A stretch of 64,000 bases of DNA, taken from an uncultured Parabacteroides sp. Lineage in GTDB: Bacteria > Bacteroidota > Bacteroidia > Bacteroidales > Tannerellaceae. This document shows, piece after piece, positions 27,590-35,540 of the stretch (position 1 is its first letter; every line of letters begins with the position of its first letter). A program made the position numbers and the translations under genes. The notes beneath the pieces were generated by a model. The model did not search any database. It saw only the letters and a list, made by a program, of their open reading frames with translations, and was not told the origin of the DNA. The stretch covers positions 1 through 64,000 of the forward strand of contig CAKVBA010000004.1 of assembly GCA_934725305.1 (NCBI GenBank), given 5' to 3'.

Positions 27590-27634
27590 GTTTTCAGTTG
27601 TAAAATATGGGCAAAAAAGGTGACACAACTGAAA
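27590..27634 (+). terminator. Hairpin downstream of the HAD gene
   Basis: TTTTCAGTTG pairs with CAACTGAAAA across a loop of about 23 nt. It may terminate the HAD transcript, although no strong T-run follows. The next promoter element begins 8 nt later. Confidence 0.45.
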
Positions 27635-27641
27635 ATATTCT

Positions 27642-27649
27642 TATCTTTG
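27642..27649 (+). promoter_or_regulatory. -7 element of the TPR gene
   Basis: TATCTTTG fits the consensus 33 nt upstream of the ATG at 27682. No clear -33 element. Confidence 0.55.
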
Positions 27650-27681
27650 AAACAGTGTAACCATAACAAAGAAAAAGATAA

Positions 27682-29118
27682 ATGAAACAATTTCCGAAAA
27701 GATTGCTTTGTGGCCTTGGATTCAGTTTGATCTGTTTGGGCGGATTGCATGCACAGAGTCTCGACCAGGCGAAGAAATTATATAACGATGGACAATACGC
27801 AGAGGCCAAGCCCGTATTTGAAAAGCTTGTGACGCGTGCTCCAAGTAATTCTTTCTACAATCTTTGGTATGGCGTGTGTTGTTATGAGACAAATGATCTG
27901 GGATTGGCCGAGAAGTATCTCTCTCTTGCCGTCAAGCGCAGAGTAATAGATGCCTATCGCTATTTGGGAGAAGTATATTATCGTACCTATCGTTTTGATA
28001 AGGCAGTAGATATGTATGAAGAATACATTGAGCTGATGACGAAAAAGAAACGTCCGGTTGATGATGTTGAGCCTCGACTCGATTTGGCAGAGAATGCCCG
28101 TCGTATGGTGGATAAGGTGGAAGATCTTCAGATTATCGACAGCTTGGTGGTTGATAAGAGCGAGTTCCTTTCAGCCTACACTTTGAGCGAGGAGTCCGGC
28201 TCATTGGATAGTTTTGTTGATTTCTTTCAGACAACCGATCTCATTCATTCAAGTGTTTACATGAATCAGAAGGGAGATATGGTTTATTATGCTCATCCGA
28301 ATGCTGAAGATCGTTATTCTTTATATAGCCAATCACGCCTGCTGGATAAGTGGGGCGATGAGAAACAACTCCCTATGAATGATGATGGTAAGGGCGATGA
28401 CAATTATCCTTATGTGTTGTCTGATGGTGTGACGATGTATTATGCTTCGACCGGCAACGGTTCTTTAGGTGGTTATGATATATTTCTGACACGCTATAAT
28501 TCGGCAACCGACACCTATTTGGCTCCGGAGCAGTTGGGCATGCCTTTTAACTCGCCGTTCAACGATTATATGCTGGTGATTGATGAGGTGAAGGGATTAG
28601 GCTGGTTTGTTTCAGACCGTTTCCAACCCGAAGACAAGGTGTGTGTCTATCTGTTCATTCCGAATGATGGACATGTGAGAATAGAGAGTGACGATGATGG
28701 GCTGAAGCGTTCGAGAGCAATGATACAAGATATCAAGAAGAGCTGGAAAGAGGGTGAAAACTATGCTTCACTGATTGAGTTGTCTCACAAGGTGATACCT
28801 TATGGTAAGCAGGAGGTGAAGAAGGATTTTGAGTTCGTTGTGAACAACGATGTGGTTTATTACACCTTGTCTGAGATTAAATCGCCTGAGGCTAAAGAGA
28901 GCTATGAGAAGGTGATTTCATACAACAAGCAGATTCTACAGATCGAGCGTAAGTTAGAAGAGCTGCGTGTGACTTGGAGCAAGGCTGGAGCCGTTAAGCG
29001 TGAACAGATGCGCCCTCAGATTTTAGAGATGGAAGCTAAGCTGGACGAAATGCAGCCTCTGCCTGCTGAATGGGAAAAGAAAGCTCGTAATGCCGAGATT
29101 AAGTATCTGAAGAAATAA
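27682..29118 (+). CDS. TPR and WD40-like (PD40) exported protein
   Basis: A 478-residue exported protein with a signal peptide ending in GGLHAQ. Tetratricopeptide helices occupy about residues 25-150. A beta-propeller-like region with PD40 blades follows (YYAHPNAEDRYSLYSQSR, YYASTGNGSLGGYDIFLTR, WFVSDRF). A charged C-terminal coiled-coil lies at about 400-478. The TPR-PD40 arrangement resembles PorE of the type IX secretion system, but the OmpA-like peptidoglycan-binding domain of PorE is missing. A periplasmic scaffold role is a guess. NfeD and FloA genes follow directly. Confidence 0.82.
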   Translation: MKQFPKRLLCGLGFSLICLGGLHAQSLDQAKKLYNDGQYAEAKPVFEKLVTRAPSNSFYNLWYGVCCYETNDLGLAEKYLSLAVKRRVIDAYRYLGEVYYRTYRFDKAVDMYEEYIELMTKKKRPVDDVEPRLDLAENARRMVDKVEDLQIIDSLVVDKSEFLSAYTLSEESGSLDSFVDFFQTTDLIHSSVYMNQKGDMVYYAHPNAEDRYSLYSQSRLLDKWGDEKQLPMNDDGKGDDNYPYVLSDGVTMYYASTGNGSLGGYDIFLTRYNSATDTYLAPEQLGMPFNSPFNDYMLVIDEVKGLGWFVSDRFQPEDKVCVYLFIPNDGHVRIESDDDGLKRSRAMIQDIKKSWKEGENYASLIELSHKVIPYGKQEVKKDFEFVVNNDVVYYTLSEIKSPEAKESYEKVISYNKQILQIERKLEELRVTWSKAGAVKREQMRPQILEMEAKLDEMQPLPAEWEKKARNAEIKYLKK

Positions 29119-29129
29119 ATAGAATAGAG

Positions 29130-29606
29130 ATGTTGCTGAATGTAGCCATTATAATCGTGTTGATGGGATTGGCGATCGGGCTGATCCTATTGGAGATATT
29201 CTTGCTTCCTGGCATTACGCTGGCAGGAGTTGGCGGTTTGTTGTTTGCTGCAGGCGGGCTGATATTTGCCTATTCGATAGGTGCAACAGTCGGACATCTC
29301 ACGTTGATAATTTCTCTGTTACTCTTTGTCGTTATCTTTGTGTGGTTGTTGCGTTCACAGTCATTCAATCGGGTAGCGTTGCATACCGATGTTGATTCTC
29401 GTTTGGAGTCAAGTCGCGATTTAGGTATCAAGCCGGGTGACGAAGGTGTTACCTTGTCTCGTTTGGCACCGATTGGCAAGGCAAATATTCAGGGAAAAAT
29501 AGTTGAGGCCAAGGCTCAGGACGAGTTGATCGACGAGTCGCAAGCCATTGTGGTGGTTCGTGTTGATAGCTACAATGTAGTGGTCAGACGCAAAGAGAAA
29601 GAATAA
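29130..29606 (+). CDS. NfeD family membrane protein
   Basis: A 158-residue short NfeD. Two to three transmembrane helices lie in the first 75 residues, followed by a C-terminal OB-fold (about 95-155, GDEGVTLSRLAPIGKANIQG). The N-terminal ClpP-like protease of long NfeD proteins is absent. Short NfeD proteins usually partner a flotillin, and floA starts 27 nt downstream, which supports the assignment. Confidence 0.9.
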   Translation: MLLNVAIIIVLMGLAIGLILLEIFLLPGITLAGVGGLLFAAGGLIFAYSIGATVGHLTLIISLLLFVVIFVWLLRSQSFNRVALHTDVDSRLESSRDLGIKPGDEGVTLSRLAPIGKANIQGKIVEAKAQDELIDESQAIVVVRVDSYNVVVRRKEKE

Positions 29607-29633
29607 AATATTCATATTTAAATATGTAAGCTT

Positions 29634-30626
29634 ATGGATCCAACCATTTTACCTTTGGTCATGCTGGGAGCGAGTGTGCTCTTGCTGGCTATATTTTTCT
29701 ATTATGTACCTTTCTTGTTGTGGATTTCCGCCAAGGTTTCGGGAGTAAACATTTCATTGATTCAGCTCTTTTTGATGCGAATCCGTAAGGTTCCTCCTTA
29801 TATTATTACGCGTGCAATGATTGAGGCACATAAGGCCGGGCTGAAGTCGTTGACCCGTGATGAATTAGAAGCACACTATTTGGCTGGCGGTCATGTCGAG
29901 AAGGTGGTTCATGCCCTTGTGTCGGCCTCTAAAGCCAATATAGATTTGCCATTTCAGATGGCAACAGCCATTGACTTGGCCGGACGTGATGTGTTTGAGG
30001 CTGTACAGATGTCTGTCAATCCGAAGGTGATTGATACACCGCCGGTAACGGCCGTTGCCAAGGATGGCATTCAGCTGATTGCCAAAGCTCGTGTCACAGT
30101 GCGTGCCAATATCAAACAGTTGGTGGGCGGTGCCGGAGAAGAAACAATCTTGGCCCGTGTAGGAGAAGGTATCGTCTCTTCAATCGGTTCGTCTGAAAAT
30201 CATAAGACCGTTTTGGAAAATCCTGATTCAATCTCAAAGTTAGTGCTTCGTAAAGGCTTGGATGCCGGAACAGCGTTTGAAATCTTGTCTATCGATATTG
30301 CTGATATTGATATAGGTAAGAATATCGGAGCCTTTTTGCAGATGGACCAGGCTCAGGCAGATAAGAATATTGCTCAGGCAAAGGCAGAAGAGCGTCGTGC
30401 AATGGCAGTAGCTGTTGAGCAGGAGATGAAGGCTAAGGCTCAAGAGGCTCGCGCTAAGGTGATTGAGGCAGAAGCTGAGGTTCCTAAAGCGATGGCAGAA
30501 GCATTCCGCTCAGGCAACTTGGGCATTATGGACTATTATAAAATGAAGAATATAGAGGCAGATACAACCATGCGCGAGGCGATTGCCAAGCCGGTGTCAA
30601 CACCTTCTAAACCGTTAAAAGATTAG
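29634..30626 (+). CDS. floA: Flotillin-like protein FloA
   Basis: A 330-residue FloA/YqfA-type flotillin with an N-terminal membrane hairpin (about 5-32) and an SPFH-like region. A long Ala/Glu-rich coiled-coil near 235-290 contains repeated [20 protein letters not shown]-type segments. It organises membrane microdomains in other bacteria. Adjacent to its usual partner NfeD; the phosphorylase gene follows 6 nt later, possibly in the same operon. Confidence 0.94.
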   Translation: MDPTILPLVMLGASVLLLAIFFYYVPFLLWISAKVSGVNISLIQLFLMRIRKVPPYIITRAMIEAHKAGLKSLTRDELEAHYLAGGHVEKVVHALVSASKANIDLPFQMATAIDLAGRDVFEAVQMSVNPKVIDTPPVTAVAKDGIQLIAKARVTVRANIKQLVGGAGEETILARVGEGIVSSIGSSENHKTVLENPDSISKLVLRKGLDAGTAFEILSIDIADIDIGKNIGAFLQMDQAQADKNIAQAKAEERRAMAVAVEQEMKAKAQEARAKVIEAEAEVPKAMAEAFRSGNLGIMDYYKMKNIEADTTMREAIAKPVSTPSKPLKD

Positions 30627-30632
30627 TCTGTT

Positions 30633-31505
30633 ATGAGAGTGATTCCTTCTTCTGAGCTGGTCATCAATAGTGATGGCAGTATCTTTCATCTACATTTGAA
30701 GCCGGAGCAATTGGCCGACCGTATTGTCTTGGTTGGCGACCCGGATCGCGTAACAACTGTTGCCTCTTTCTTTGATTCCAAGGAATGTGAGGTGAGCAAC
30801 CGTGAGTTCCATTCTATCACGGGAACCTATAAAGGCAAACGTATCTCAGCCGTTTCACACGGAATAGGAACAGATAATATTGATATTGTGTTGAATGAGC
30901 TGGATGCTTTGGCTAATATCGATTTTGCAACACGTACAGTCAAGCCTGAATTCCGTCAGTTGTCTATGGTTCGTGTCGGTTCGTCGGGAGGATTGCAGCA
31001 CTTTGTGCCCATAGGAACTTTTGTTGCTGCTGAGAAATCAATCGGTTTCGATGGCGTTCTCTATTTCTATGGAAACAATGAAAGCGTACGTGACCATGTG
31101 TTGGAAGCCGAGCTGTATAAACAGCTGGATTGGAAGTTGAAGGGATTGACTCCTTATGTGGTTTCTTCGGATGCCTCTTTGATTGAGCAGATCACGGAAG
31201 GAACCAACATTGTGCGTGGCATGACCATTGCGGCAAATGGTTTTTATGGTCCGCAAGGGCGAGTGCTGCGTCTGCCATTGATGGATCCGGAGCTGAACCG
31301 TAAGATTGAGGCCTTCGAGTATGAAGGACGTAAGATTACCAACTTTGAGATGGAGAGTTCGTCACTTGCTGCTCTATCGGCTTTGATGGGACACCGAGCC
31401 ATGACCGTTTGTTGCATCATTGCCGGACGTGTCGATAAGCAGATGAATACCGATTATAAAGAGTTGATGCCTCGATTGATTGAGACGGTTCTCGACCGAA
31501 TTTAG
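30633..31505 (+). CDS. Nucleoside phosphorylase (uridine phosphorylase-like)
   Basis: A 290-residue member of the PNP/UDP family, which splits nucleosides with phosphate. The phosphate-binding GDPDRV lies near residue 33, the central VRVGSSGGLQ is the family signature, and NFEMESSSLAAL holds the ribose-binding Met-Glu. Overall it most resembles uridine phosphorylases, though it is longer than E. coli Udp (253). Base preference is not certain. Confidence 0.88.
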   Translation: MRVIPSSELVINSDGSIFHLHLKPEQLADRIVLVGDPDRVTTVASFFDSKECEVSNREFHSITGTYKGKRISAVSHGIGTDNIDIVLNELDALANIDFATRTVKPEFRQLSMVRVGSSGGLQHFVPIGTFVAAEKSIGFDGVLYFYGNNESVRDHVLEAELYKQLDWKLKGLTPYVVSSDASLIEQITEGTNIVRGMTIAANGFYGPQGRVLRLPLMDPELNRKIEAFEYEGRKITNFEMESSSLAALSALMGHRAMTVCCIIAGRVDKQMNTDYKELMPRLIETVLDRI

Positions 31506-31535
31506 ACGGTGCGCTATAATTGCAACCCCTTTTAC

Positions 31536-31573
31536 GAATACTGACGCACCTTGAAGTTGGCGCGTCAGTATTT
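31536..31573. terminator. Bidirectional terminator
   Basis: AATACTGACGC and GCGTCAGTATT form a perfect 11-bp stem, flanked by T-rich sequence on the plus side. It separates the convergent phosphorylase and nitroreductase genes. Confidence 0.8.
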
Positions 31574-31596
31574 CTATTAGATAAGAAGAATAACGA

Positions 31597-32364
31597 TTAT
31601 TTCAGGAATCCCTGCTCCTTCAGCACTTGAAGAAGCACTTCCGAGAAGTATTCGTTGTTCTTTTTTGTATAGCGCACATCGGTGAATACCTGTGCCAATG
31701 TCTTCTTCTCGTTCTCTTTTACGAACTGCTGATTAGTGGGCAGTTCCTCTTTCTCTTTATAGAATCGGTCGATCCATTCCGGAGTGTAGTCTTGATAGCT
31801 TTCCTGGTGCACGATGGAAGCCAACGGCAGACGCTCAACCTGATCGGGTAGAGGTTTGGCCGGATATCCCACAGTGATGGTAATGATAGGAACTACTAAG
31901 CGAGGCAAAGAGAGAGCCTTGATGATTTTATCCGCATTGTAAGTGGTTGTTCCCAGATAACACAAACCCAATCCCTTCTCTTCGGCTGCTGTGCTGAAGC
32001 TCTGTGCGAATAACATTGCATCGATTGTGGCCGCCATGAACATCTGTAGATTGTCAAATCCGGCTTCCGCTTCACGCTGTTCGGCCCATTTGACAAAGCG
32101 ATTTACATCAGCACAGAAGGTTAATACCACCGGAGCTGTGGTCACCATCGGCTGGTTAAAGTGTGCTGGTGCCAACTGTTCTTTGCGAGCCGGGTCACGA
32201 GTTACCACTACACTATAGAGCTGCATATTGCCTGTGTTTGAGGCACGTGCAGCTACTTCGAGCAGTTCGTTCAATAGTTCGTCGGAGATATTCTGCTCGG
32301 TATATTGACGGATAGTCCGTCGGTTTCTCATACTTTCTAACATGTCTTTTACCTGTTTTATCAT
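31597..32364 (-). CDS. Nitroreductase family protein (NfsA/FRP-like)
   Basis: A 255-residue flavoprotein of the NfsA/NADPH-FMN oxidoreductase branch. The N-terminal RRTIRQYTEQNISDELL is the FMN-binding signature. GLGLCYLGTTTYNADKI and ITITVGYPA are typical of the family. It reduces nitro compounds or quinones with NAD(P)H; the true substrate is unknown. Its -7 element abuts the end of a dispersed repeat, which may have supplied the upstream half of the promoter. Confidence 0.9.
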   Translation of the reverse strand: MIKQVKDMLESMRNRRTIRQYTEQNISDELLNELLEVAARASNTGNMQLYSVVVTRDPARKEQLAPAHFNQPMVTTAPVVLTFCADVNRFVKWAEQREAEAGFDNLQMFMAATIDAMLFAQSFSTAAEEKGLGLCYLGTTTYNADKIIKALSLPRLVVPIITITVGYPAKPLPDQVERLPLASIVHQESYQDYTPEWIDRFYKEKEELPTNQQFVKENEKKTLAQVFTDVRYTKKNNEYFSEVLLQVLKEQGFLK

Positions 32365-32377
32365 TTGTAATGTAGCG

Positions 32378-32385
32378 CAAATATA
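32378..32385 (-). promoter_or_regulatory. -7 element of the nitroreductase gene
   Basis: TATATTTG (minus) fits the consensus 14 nt upstream of the ATG. The sequence directly upstream is the terminal repeat of the split dispersed element, so any -33 lies inside that element. Confidence 0.65.
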
Positions 32386-32486
32386 AACCCAAATCGGTCA
32401 TTAGACCGAAGAAAGTAGATGTTTTTGCTCGTTTCTCGCTGGTGCTTGTTTTGAACAGATTGCAATGGCTCTGCGTTGAAGGCATA
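32386..32486 (-). repeat. MITE-like element, copy 2, first piece
   Basis: The plus strand reads AACCCAAATCGGTCATTAGA and continues with GGTGCTTGTTTTGA and CAGATTGCAATGGCTCTGCG. This matches the minus strand of the element at 3561-3763 from its end inward, with changes. Homology stops after GAAGGCATA. The remaining part resumes at about 32949. The terminal repeat abuts the nitroreductase promoter. Confidence 0.7.
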
Positions 32487-32502
32487 TTTGTTGGCTATAA
32501 AA

Positions 32503-32840
32503 ATACAATAAGTTAACAGGCGGGTAAGAGACTGCTAATCCTATCAAAAAGGATTAAGCTATTTCCGAAAATTGGGTAACTACTCCGTTCGGACGGAGTA
32601 GTTATTCCGTTCCAACGGAGTGCCTACCCATTTTCAAAAAAGTCCCTACCCATTTTTGAAAAAGTCTATACCCTTTTCCCGGAAACTCTATAGATTATTG
32701 AAAAAGAGCCTATAAGACCTTTTTTAAGGGTGTTTGGGACGAGACAGATTCGTCTGTCAAGTCTGGCGAAGTTGCCCGTCGTTTCTGCCGGAACCGTTAC
32801 CGCTTTTAGTAAATAATAATCCGAATAAAAATACAATAAC
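32503..32840 (+). repeat. 338-bp modular dispersed element, copy C
   Basis: Starts ATACAATAAGTTAACAGG and ends AAAATACAATAAC. Left flank (about 70 nt) and right flank (about 125 nt) match copies A and D. The six central modules are GGGT-AACTA-CTCCG, GGAGT-AGTTA-TTCCG, GGAGT-GCCTA-CCCA, AAGTC-CCTA-CCCA, AAGTC-TATA-CCC and AACTC-TATA-GATT. It lies within the gap that splits the MITE-like copy 2. Just beyond it, CTGCCC...GGGCAG can form a small hairpin. No coding ORF. Confidence 0.8.
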
Positions 32841-32948
32841 TATCTGCCCGATGGTTATGGGCAGTATGTCGAGGCAACCGGTGAAAGCATCCTGTTTATC
32901 ATCCGTTGGCGGAATTGAATTAGCGCATATTTAATTATGGCACACCGT

Positions 32949-33053
32949 CGGAAGTAAGAAGCCGAAAGAAGTGCTGACAAGAATTGGAAAGAATAAAAAT
33001 ATTCAGCGGCTTTACTTTTTTCGTTCCGATGGCGGAATTGGGATAAAGTGCAT
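32949..33053 (-). repeat. MITE-like element, copy 2, second piece
   Basis: CGGAAGTAAGAAGCCGAAAG and the following roughly 80 nt match the remaining half of the element at 3561-3763, down to a decayed end GGCGGAATTGGGATAAAG. A shorter similar end (GGCGGAATTGAATTAGCGC) also occurs near 32914-32932, suggesting more than one event. Confidence 0.65.
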
Positions 33054-33148
33054 TTTTTTGTTTGCCCAGCAAGCAGAAGTGTTGTCATAGCGTGATTGTG
33101 ACAATCTTTCCGTATATTTACACCTTGTTTTAGAAAAGAAAGAAAGAG

Positions 33149-33847
33149 ATGCAGATTTTTTATACCCCCGATATTGCTGTAAACAATGAGTTGCCCGAAG
33201 AGGAAGCCGGCCATTGTATCCGAGTGTTGCGCCTTACTGAAGGATCCGAGATTTTGCTGACCGATGGATTAGGCTCTTTTTATAAGGCCGCCATCAGCCG
33301 TGCTCACCATAAACATTGTGAAGTGGATATTTTGGAGACATGGCAGCAGAAGCCATTGTGGAACTTTCGCTTACATGTGGCAGTGGCGCCGACCAAAAAC
33401 ATGGATCGGATGGAGTGGTTTGCCGAAAAGGCTACAGAGATAGGTATTGACGAAATCACCTGCTTGAGCTGTCGCTTCTCGGAACGAAAAGAGGTGAAAC
33501 CGGCACGTCTTGAGAAGATATTGGTCAGTGCCATGAAGCAGTCTCAGAAAGCCACACTGCCTCGTTTGAATGGAATGACCGATTTTAAGACATTTGTCTC
33601 TCAGCCCTTCGACGGACATAAATTTATTGCCCATTGCGAAGAGGGAGAGAAACCGCTGTTGAAAAAGATCTATCATCCGGGAGAGAATGCGCTGATATTG
33701 ATTGGTCCGGAAGGAGATTTCAGTCCGGAAGAGATTGCCTTGGCACGAGAGCATGGCTTTGAGGCCATATCGTTGGGCGAAAGCCGTTTGCGCACCGAAA
33801 CAGCAGCCTTGGTTGCCTGTCACACCATTCATATATTGAATCAGTAG
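33149..33847 (+). CDS. rsmE: 16S rRNA m3U1498 methyltransferase
   Basis: A 232-residue SPOUT-class methyltransferase acting on U1498 of 16S rRNA. An N-terminal PUA-like domain (about 1-70) precedes the knotted SAM-binding domain, with LIGPEGDFSPEEIALA (about 187-202) and SLGESRLRTETAAL forming the trefoil-knot signature. Length is normal. The long gap upstream consists of repeats. It stands alone. Confidence 0.95.
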   Translation: MQIFYTPDIAVNNELPEEEAGHCIRVLRLTEGSEILLTDGLGSFYKAAISRAHHKHCEVDILETWQQKPLWNFRLHVAVAPTKNMDRMEWFAEKATEIGIDEITCLSCRFSERKEVKPARLEKILVSAMKQSQKATLPRLNGMTDFKTFVSQPFDGHKFIAHCEEGEKPLLKKIYHPGENALILIGPEGDFSPEEIALAREHGFEAISLGESRLRTETAALVACHTIHILNQ

Positions 33848-33923
33848 GAGCAGAGAGTGTTACTTTCTTGTTTCCAAGTGTTAAATTATGGGGCTCTTGA
33901 ATAAATGTTGCGAGAATTATTTC

Positions 33924-33931
33924 TACCTTTG
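33924..33931 (+). promoter_or_regulatory. -7 element of guaA
   Basis: TACCTTTG fits the consensus 28 nt upstream of the guaA ATG. TTG at 33908 is too close to be a standard -33. Confidence 0.55.
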
Positions 33932-33958
33932 TGGCGCTCAATTTAATATTTAATTTGC

Positions 33959-35482
33959 ATGCACGAGAAACTTATTATTCTTGATTTCGGCTCGCAAACG
34001 ACACAGCTCATTGGCCGCAGAGTCAGAGAGCTAAATATGTATTGCGAGATTGTTCCTTACAATAAGTTCCCATACGATGATGCTGCAGATGTCAAAGGGG
34101 TAATTCTGTCCGGAAGCCCCTATTCCGTTTATGATGTTAATGCCTTTAAGACAGATTTAAGCAGGATTCGTGGAAAATATCCCTTATTGGGTATTTGCTA
34201 CGGAGCCCAGTATTTGGCATATACATCCGGAGGCAATGTTGAACCTGCAGATACAAGGGAATATGGTCGCGCTAATCTGTCATTTACCGACAGTACAGAT
34301 CCGTTGTTACAGGGAATCGAAACAGACAGTCAAATCTGGATGTCACATGGTGACACCATCACACAGCTTCCTGAATCATTTGAGATTATAGCCAGTACAA
34401 CCGATGTAAAAGCTGCTGCTTATCACGTTAAAGGTGAATCTACTTGGGGCGTACAATTCCATCCGGAAGTGTTTCATTCGACCGACGGAAGCCGTCTGTT
34501 AGACAATTTCCTAAACATCTGCGGATGTGCGAAAGACTGGACACCTGCCTCATTCATTGAATCAACCGTGGCTGAACTGAAAGAGAAGTTGGGCGACGAT
34601 AAGGTGATCTTGGCTTTGTCGGGCGGAGTTGACTCATCTGTCACAGCCGTGTTGTTGAACAAGGCTATTGGCAAGAACCTGACCTGTATCTTCGTTGATC
34701 ATGGTCTGTTGCGCAAGAACGAGTTTGAGAATGTGATGCGCGATTATGAGCACTTGGGACTGAATGTGATCGGTGTCAATGCAAAAGATAGATTCTACAA
34801 GGCTTTGGCCGGTGTGAACGATCCCGAGCAGAAACGTAAAATTATCGGCAAGGGCTTTATCGATGTGTTTGACGAAGAAGCCCATAAGCTGAAAGATATC
34901 AAGTGGCTGGGTCAGGGCACAATTTATCCCGATGTGATAGAATCTCTATCTATCACCGGTACAGTCATCAAGAGCCACCATAATGTGGGTGGTCTGCCTG
35001 CGAAGATGCAGTTGAAGCTGGTTGAGCCGCTTCGTCTTCTTTTCAAGGATGAGGTGCGTCGTGTAGGTATCGAGTTGGGAATGCAACCCCATCTGATCAA
35101 ACGTCATCCGTTTCCCGGTCCGGGCTTAGGTATCCGCATCTTGGGTGAGATTACTCCTGAGAAGGTGCAGATTCTGCAGAATGCAGATGAAATCTATATG
35201 TCGCTGATGCGTGAATGGGGTTTGTATGATCAGATCTGGCAAGCGGGCGTGATATTGCTACCGACACAGTCGGTAGGCGTGATGGGTGATGAACGCACCT
35301 ATGAAAACACAGTAGCGTTGCGAGCTGTAACCTCAACAGACGCCATGACGGCCGACTGGGCACAGCTTCCTTACGACTTTTTGGCCAAGGTCTCAAACGA
35401 GATTATCAATAAGGTGAAGGGAGTTAATCGCGTTGTGTATGACATTAGCTCTAAACCACCTGCAACCATCGAGTGGGAATAA
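33959..35482 (+). CDS. guaA: GMP synthase (glutamine-hydrolysing)
   Basis: A 507-residue complete GMP synthase converting XMP to GMP. The N-terminal class-I glutaminase has all three catalytic elements: nucleophile in [11 protein letters not shown], and His-Glu in GVQFHPEV. The ATP pyrophosphatase domain has [11 protein letters not shown]. The dimerisation/XMP domain has [15 protein letters not shown] and the C-terminus [10 protein letters not shown] second, reduced guaA-like gene follows 58 nt later. Confidence 0.97.
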   Translation: MHEKLIILDFGSQTTQLIGRRVRELNMYCEIVPYNKFPYDDAADVKGVILSGSPYSVYDVNAFKTDLSRIRGKYPLLGICYGAQYLAYTSGGNVEPADTREYGRANLSFTDSTDPLLQGIETDSQIWMSHGDTITQLPESFEIIASTTDVKAAAYHVKGESTWGVQFHPEVFHSTDGSRLLDNFLNICGCAKDWTPASFIESTVAELKEKLGDDKVILALSGGVDSSVTAVLLNKAIGKNLTCIFVDHGLLRKNEFENVMRDYEHLGLNVIGVNAKDRFYKALAGVNDPEQKRKIIGKGFIDVFDEEAHKLKDIKWLGQGTIYPDVIESLSITGTVIKSHHNVGGLPAKMQLKLVEPLRLLFKDEVRRVGIELGMQPHLIKRHPFPGPGLGIRILGEITPEKVQILQNADEIYMSLMREWGLYDQIWQAGVILLPTQSVGVMGDERTYENTVALRAVTSTDAMTADWAQLPYDFLAKVSNEIINKVKGVNRVVYDISSKPPATIEWE

Positions 35483-35540
35483 GAAGGTAAATAGTGTAAA
35501 GAAAGTAATAATAGTATAAATATAAAAACCAAAGAATCTC

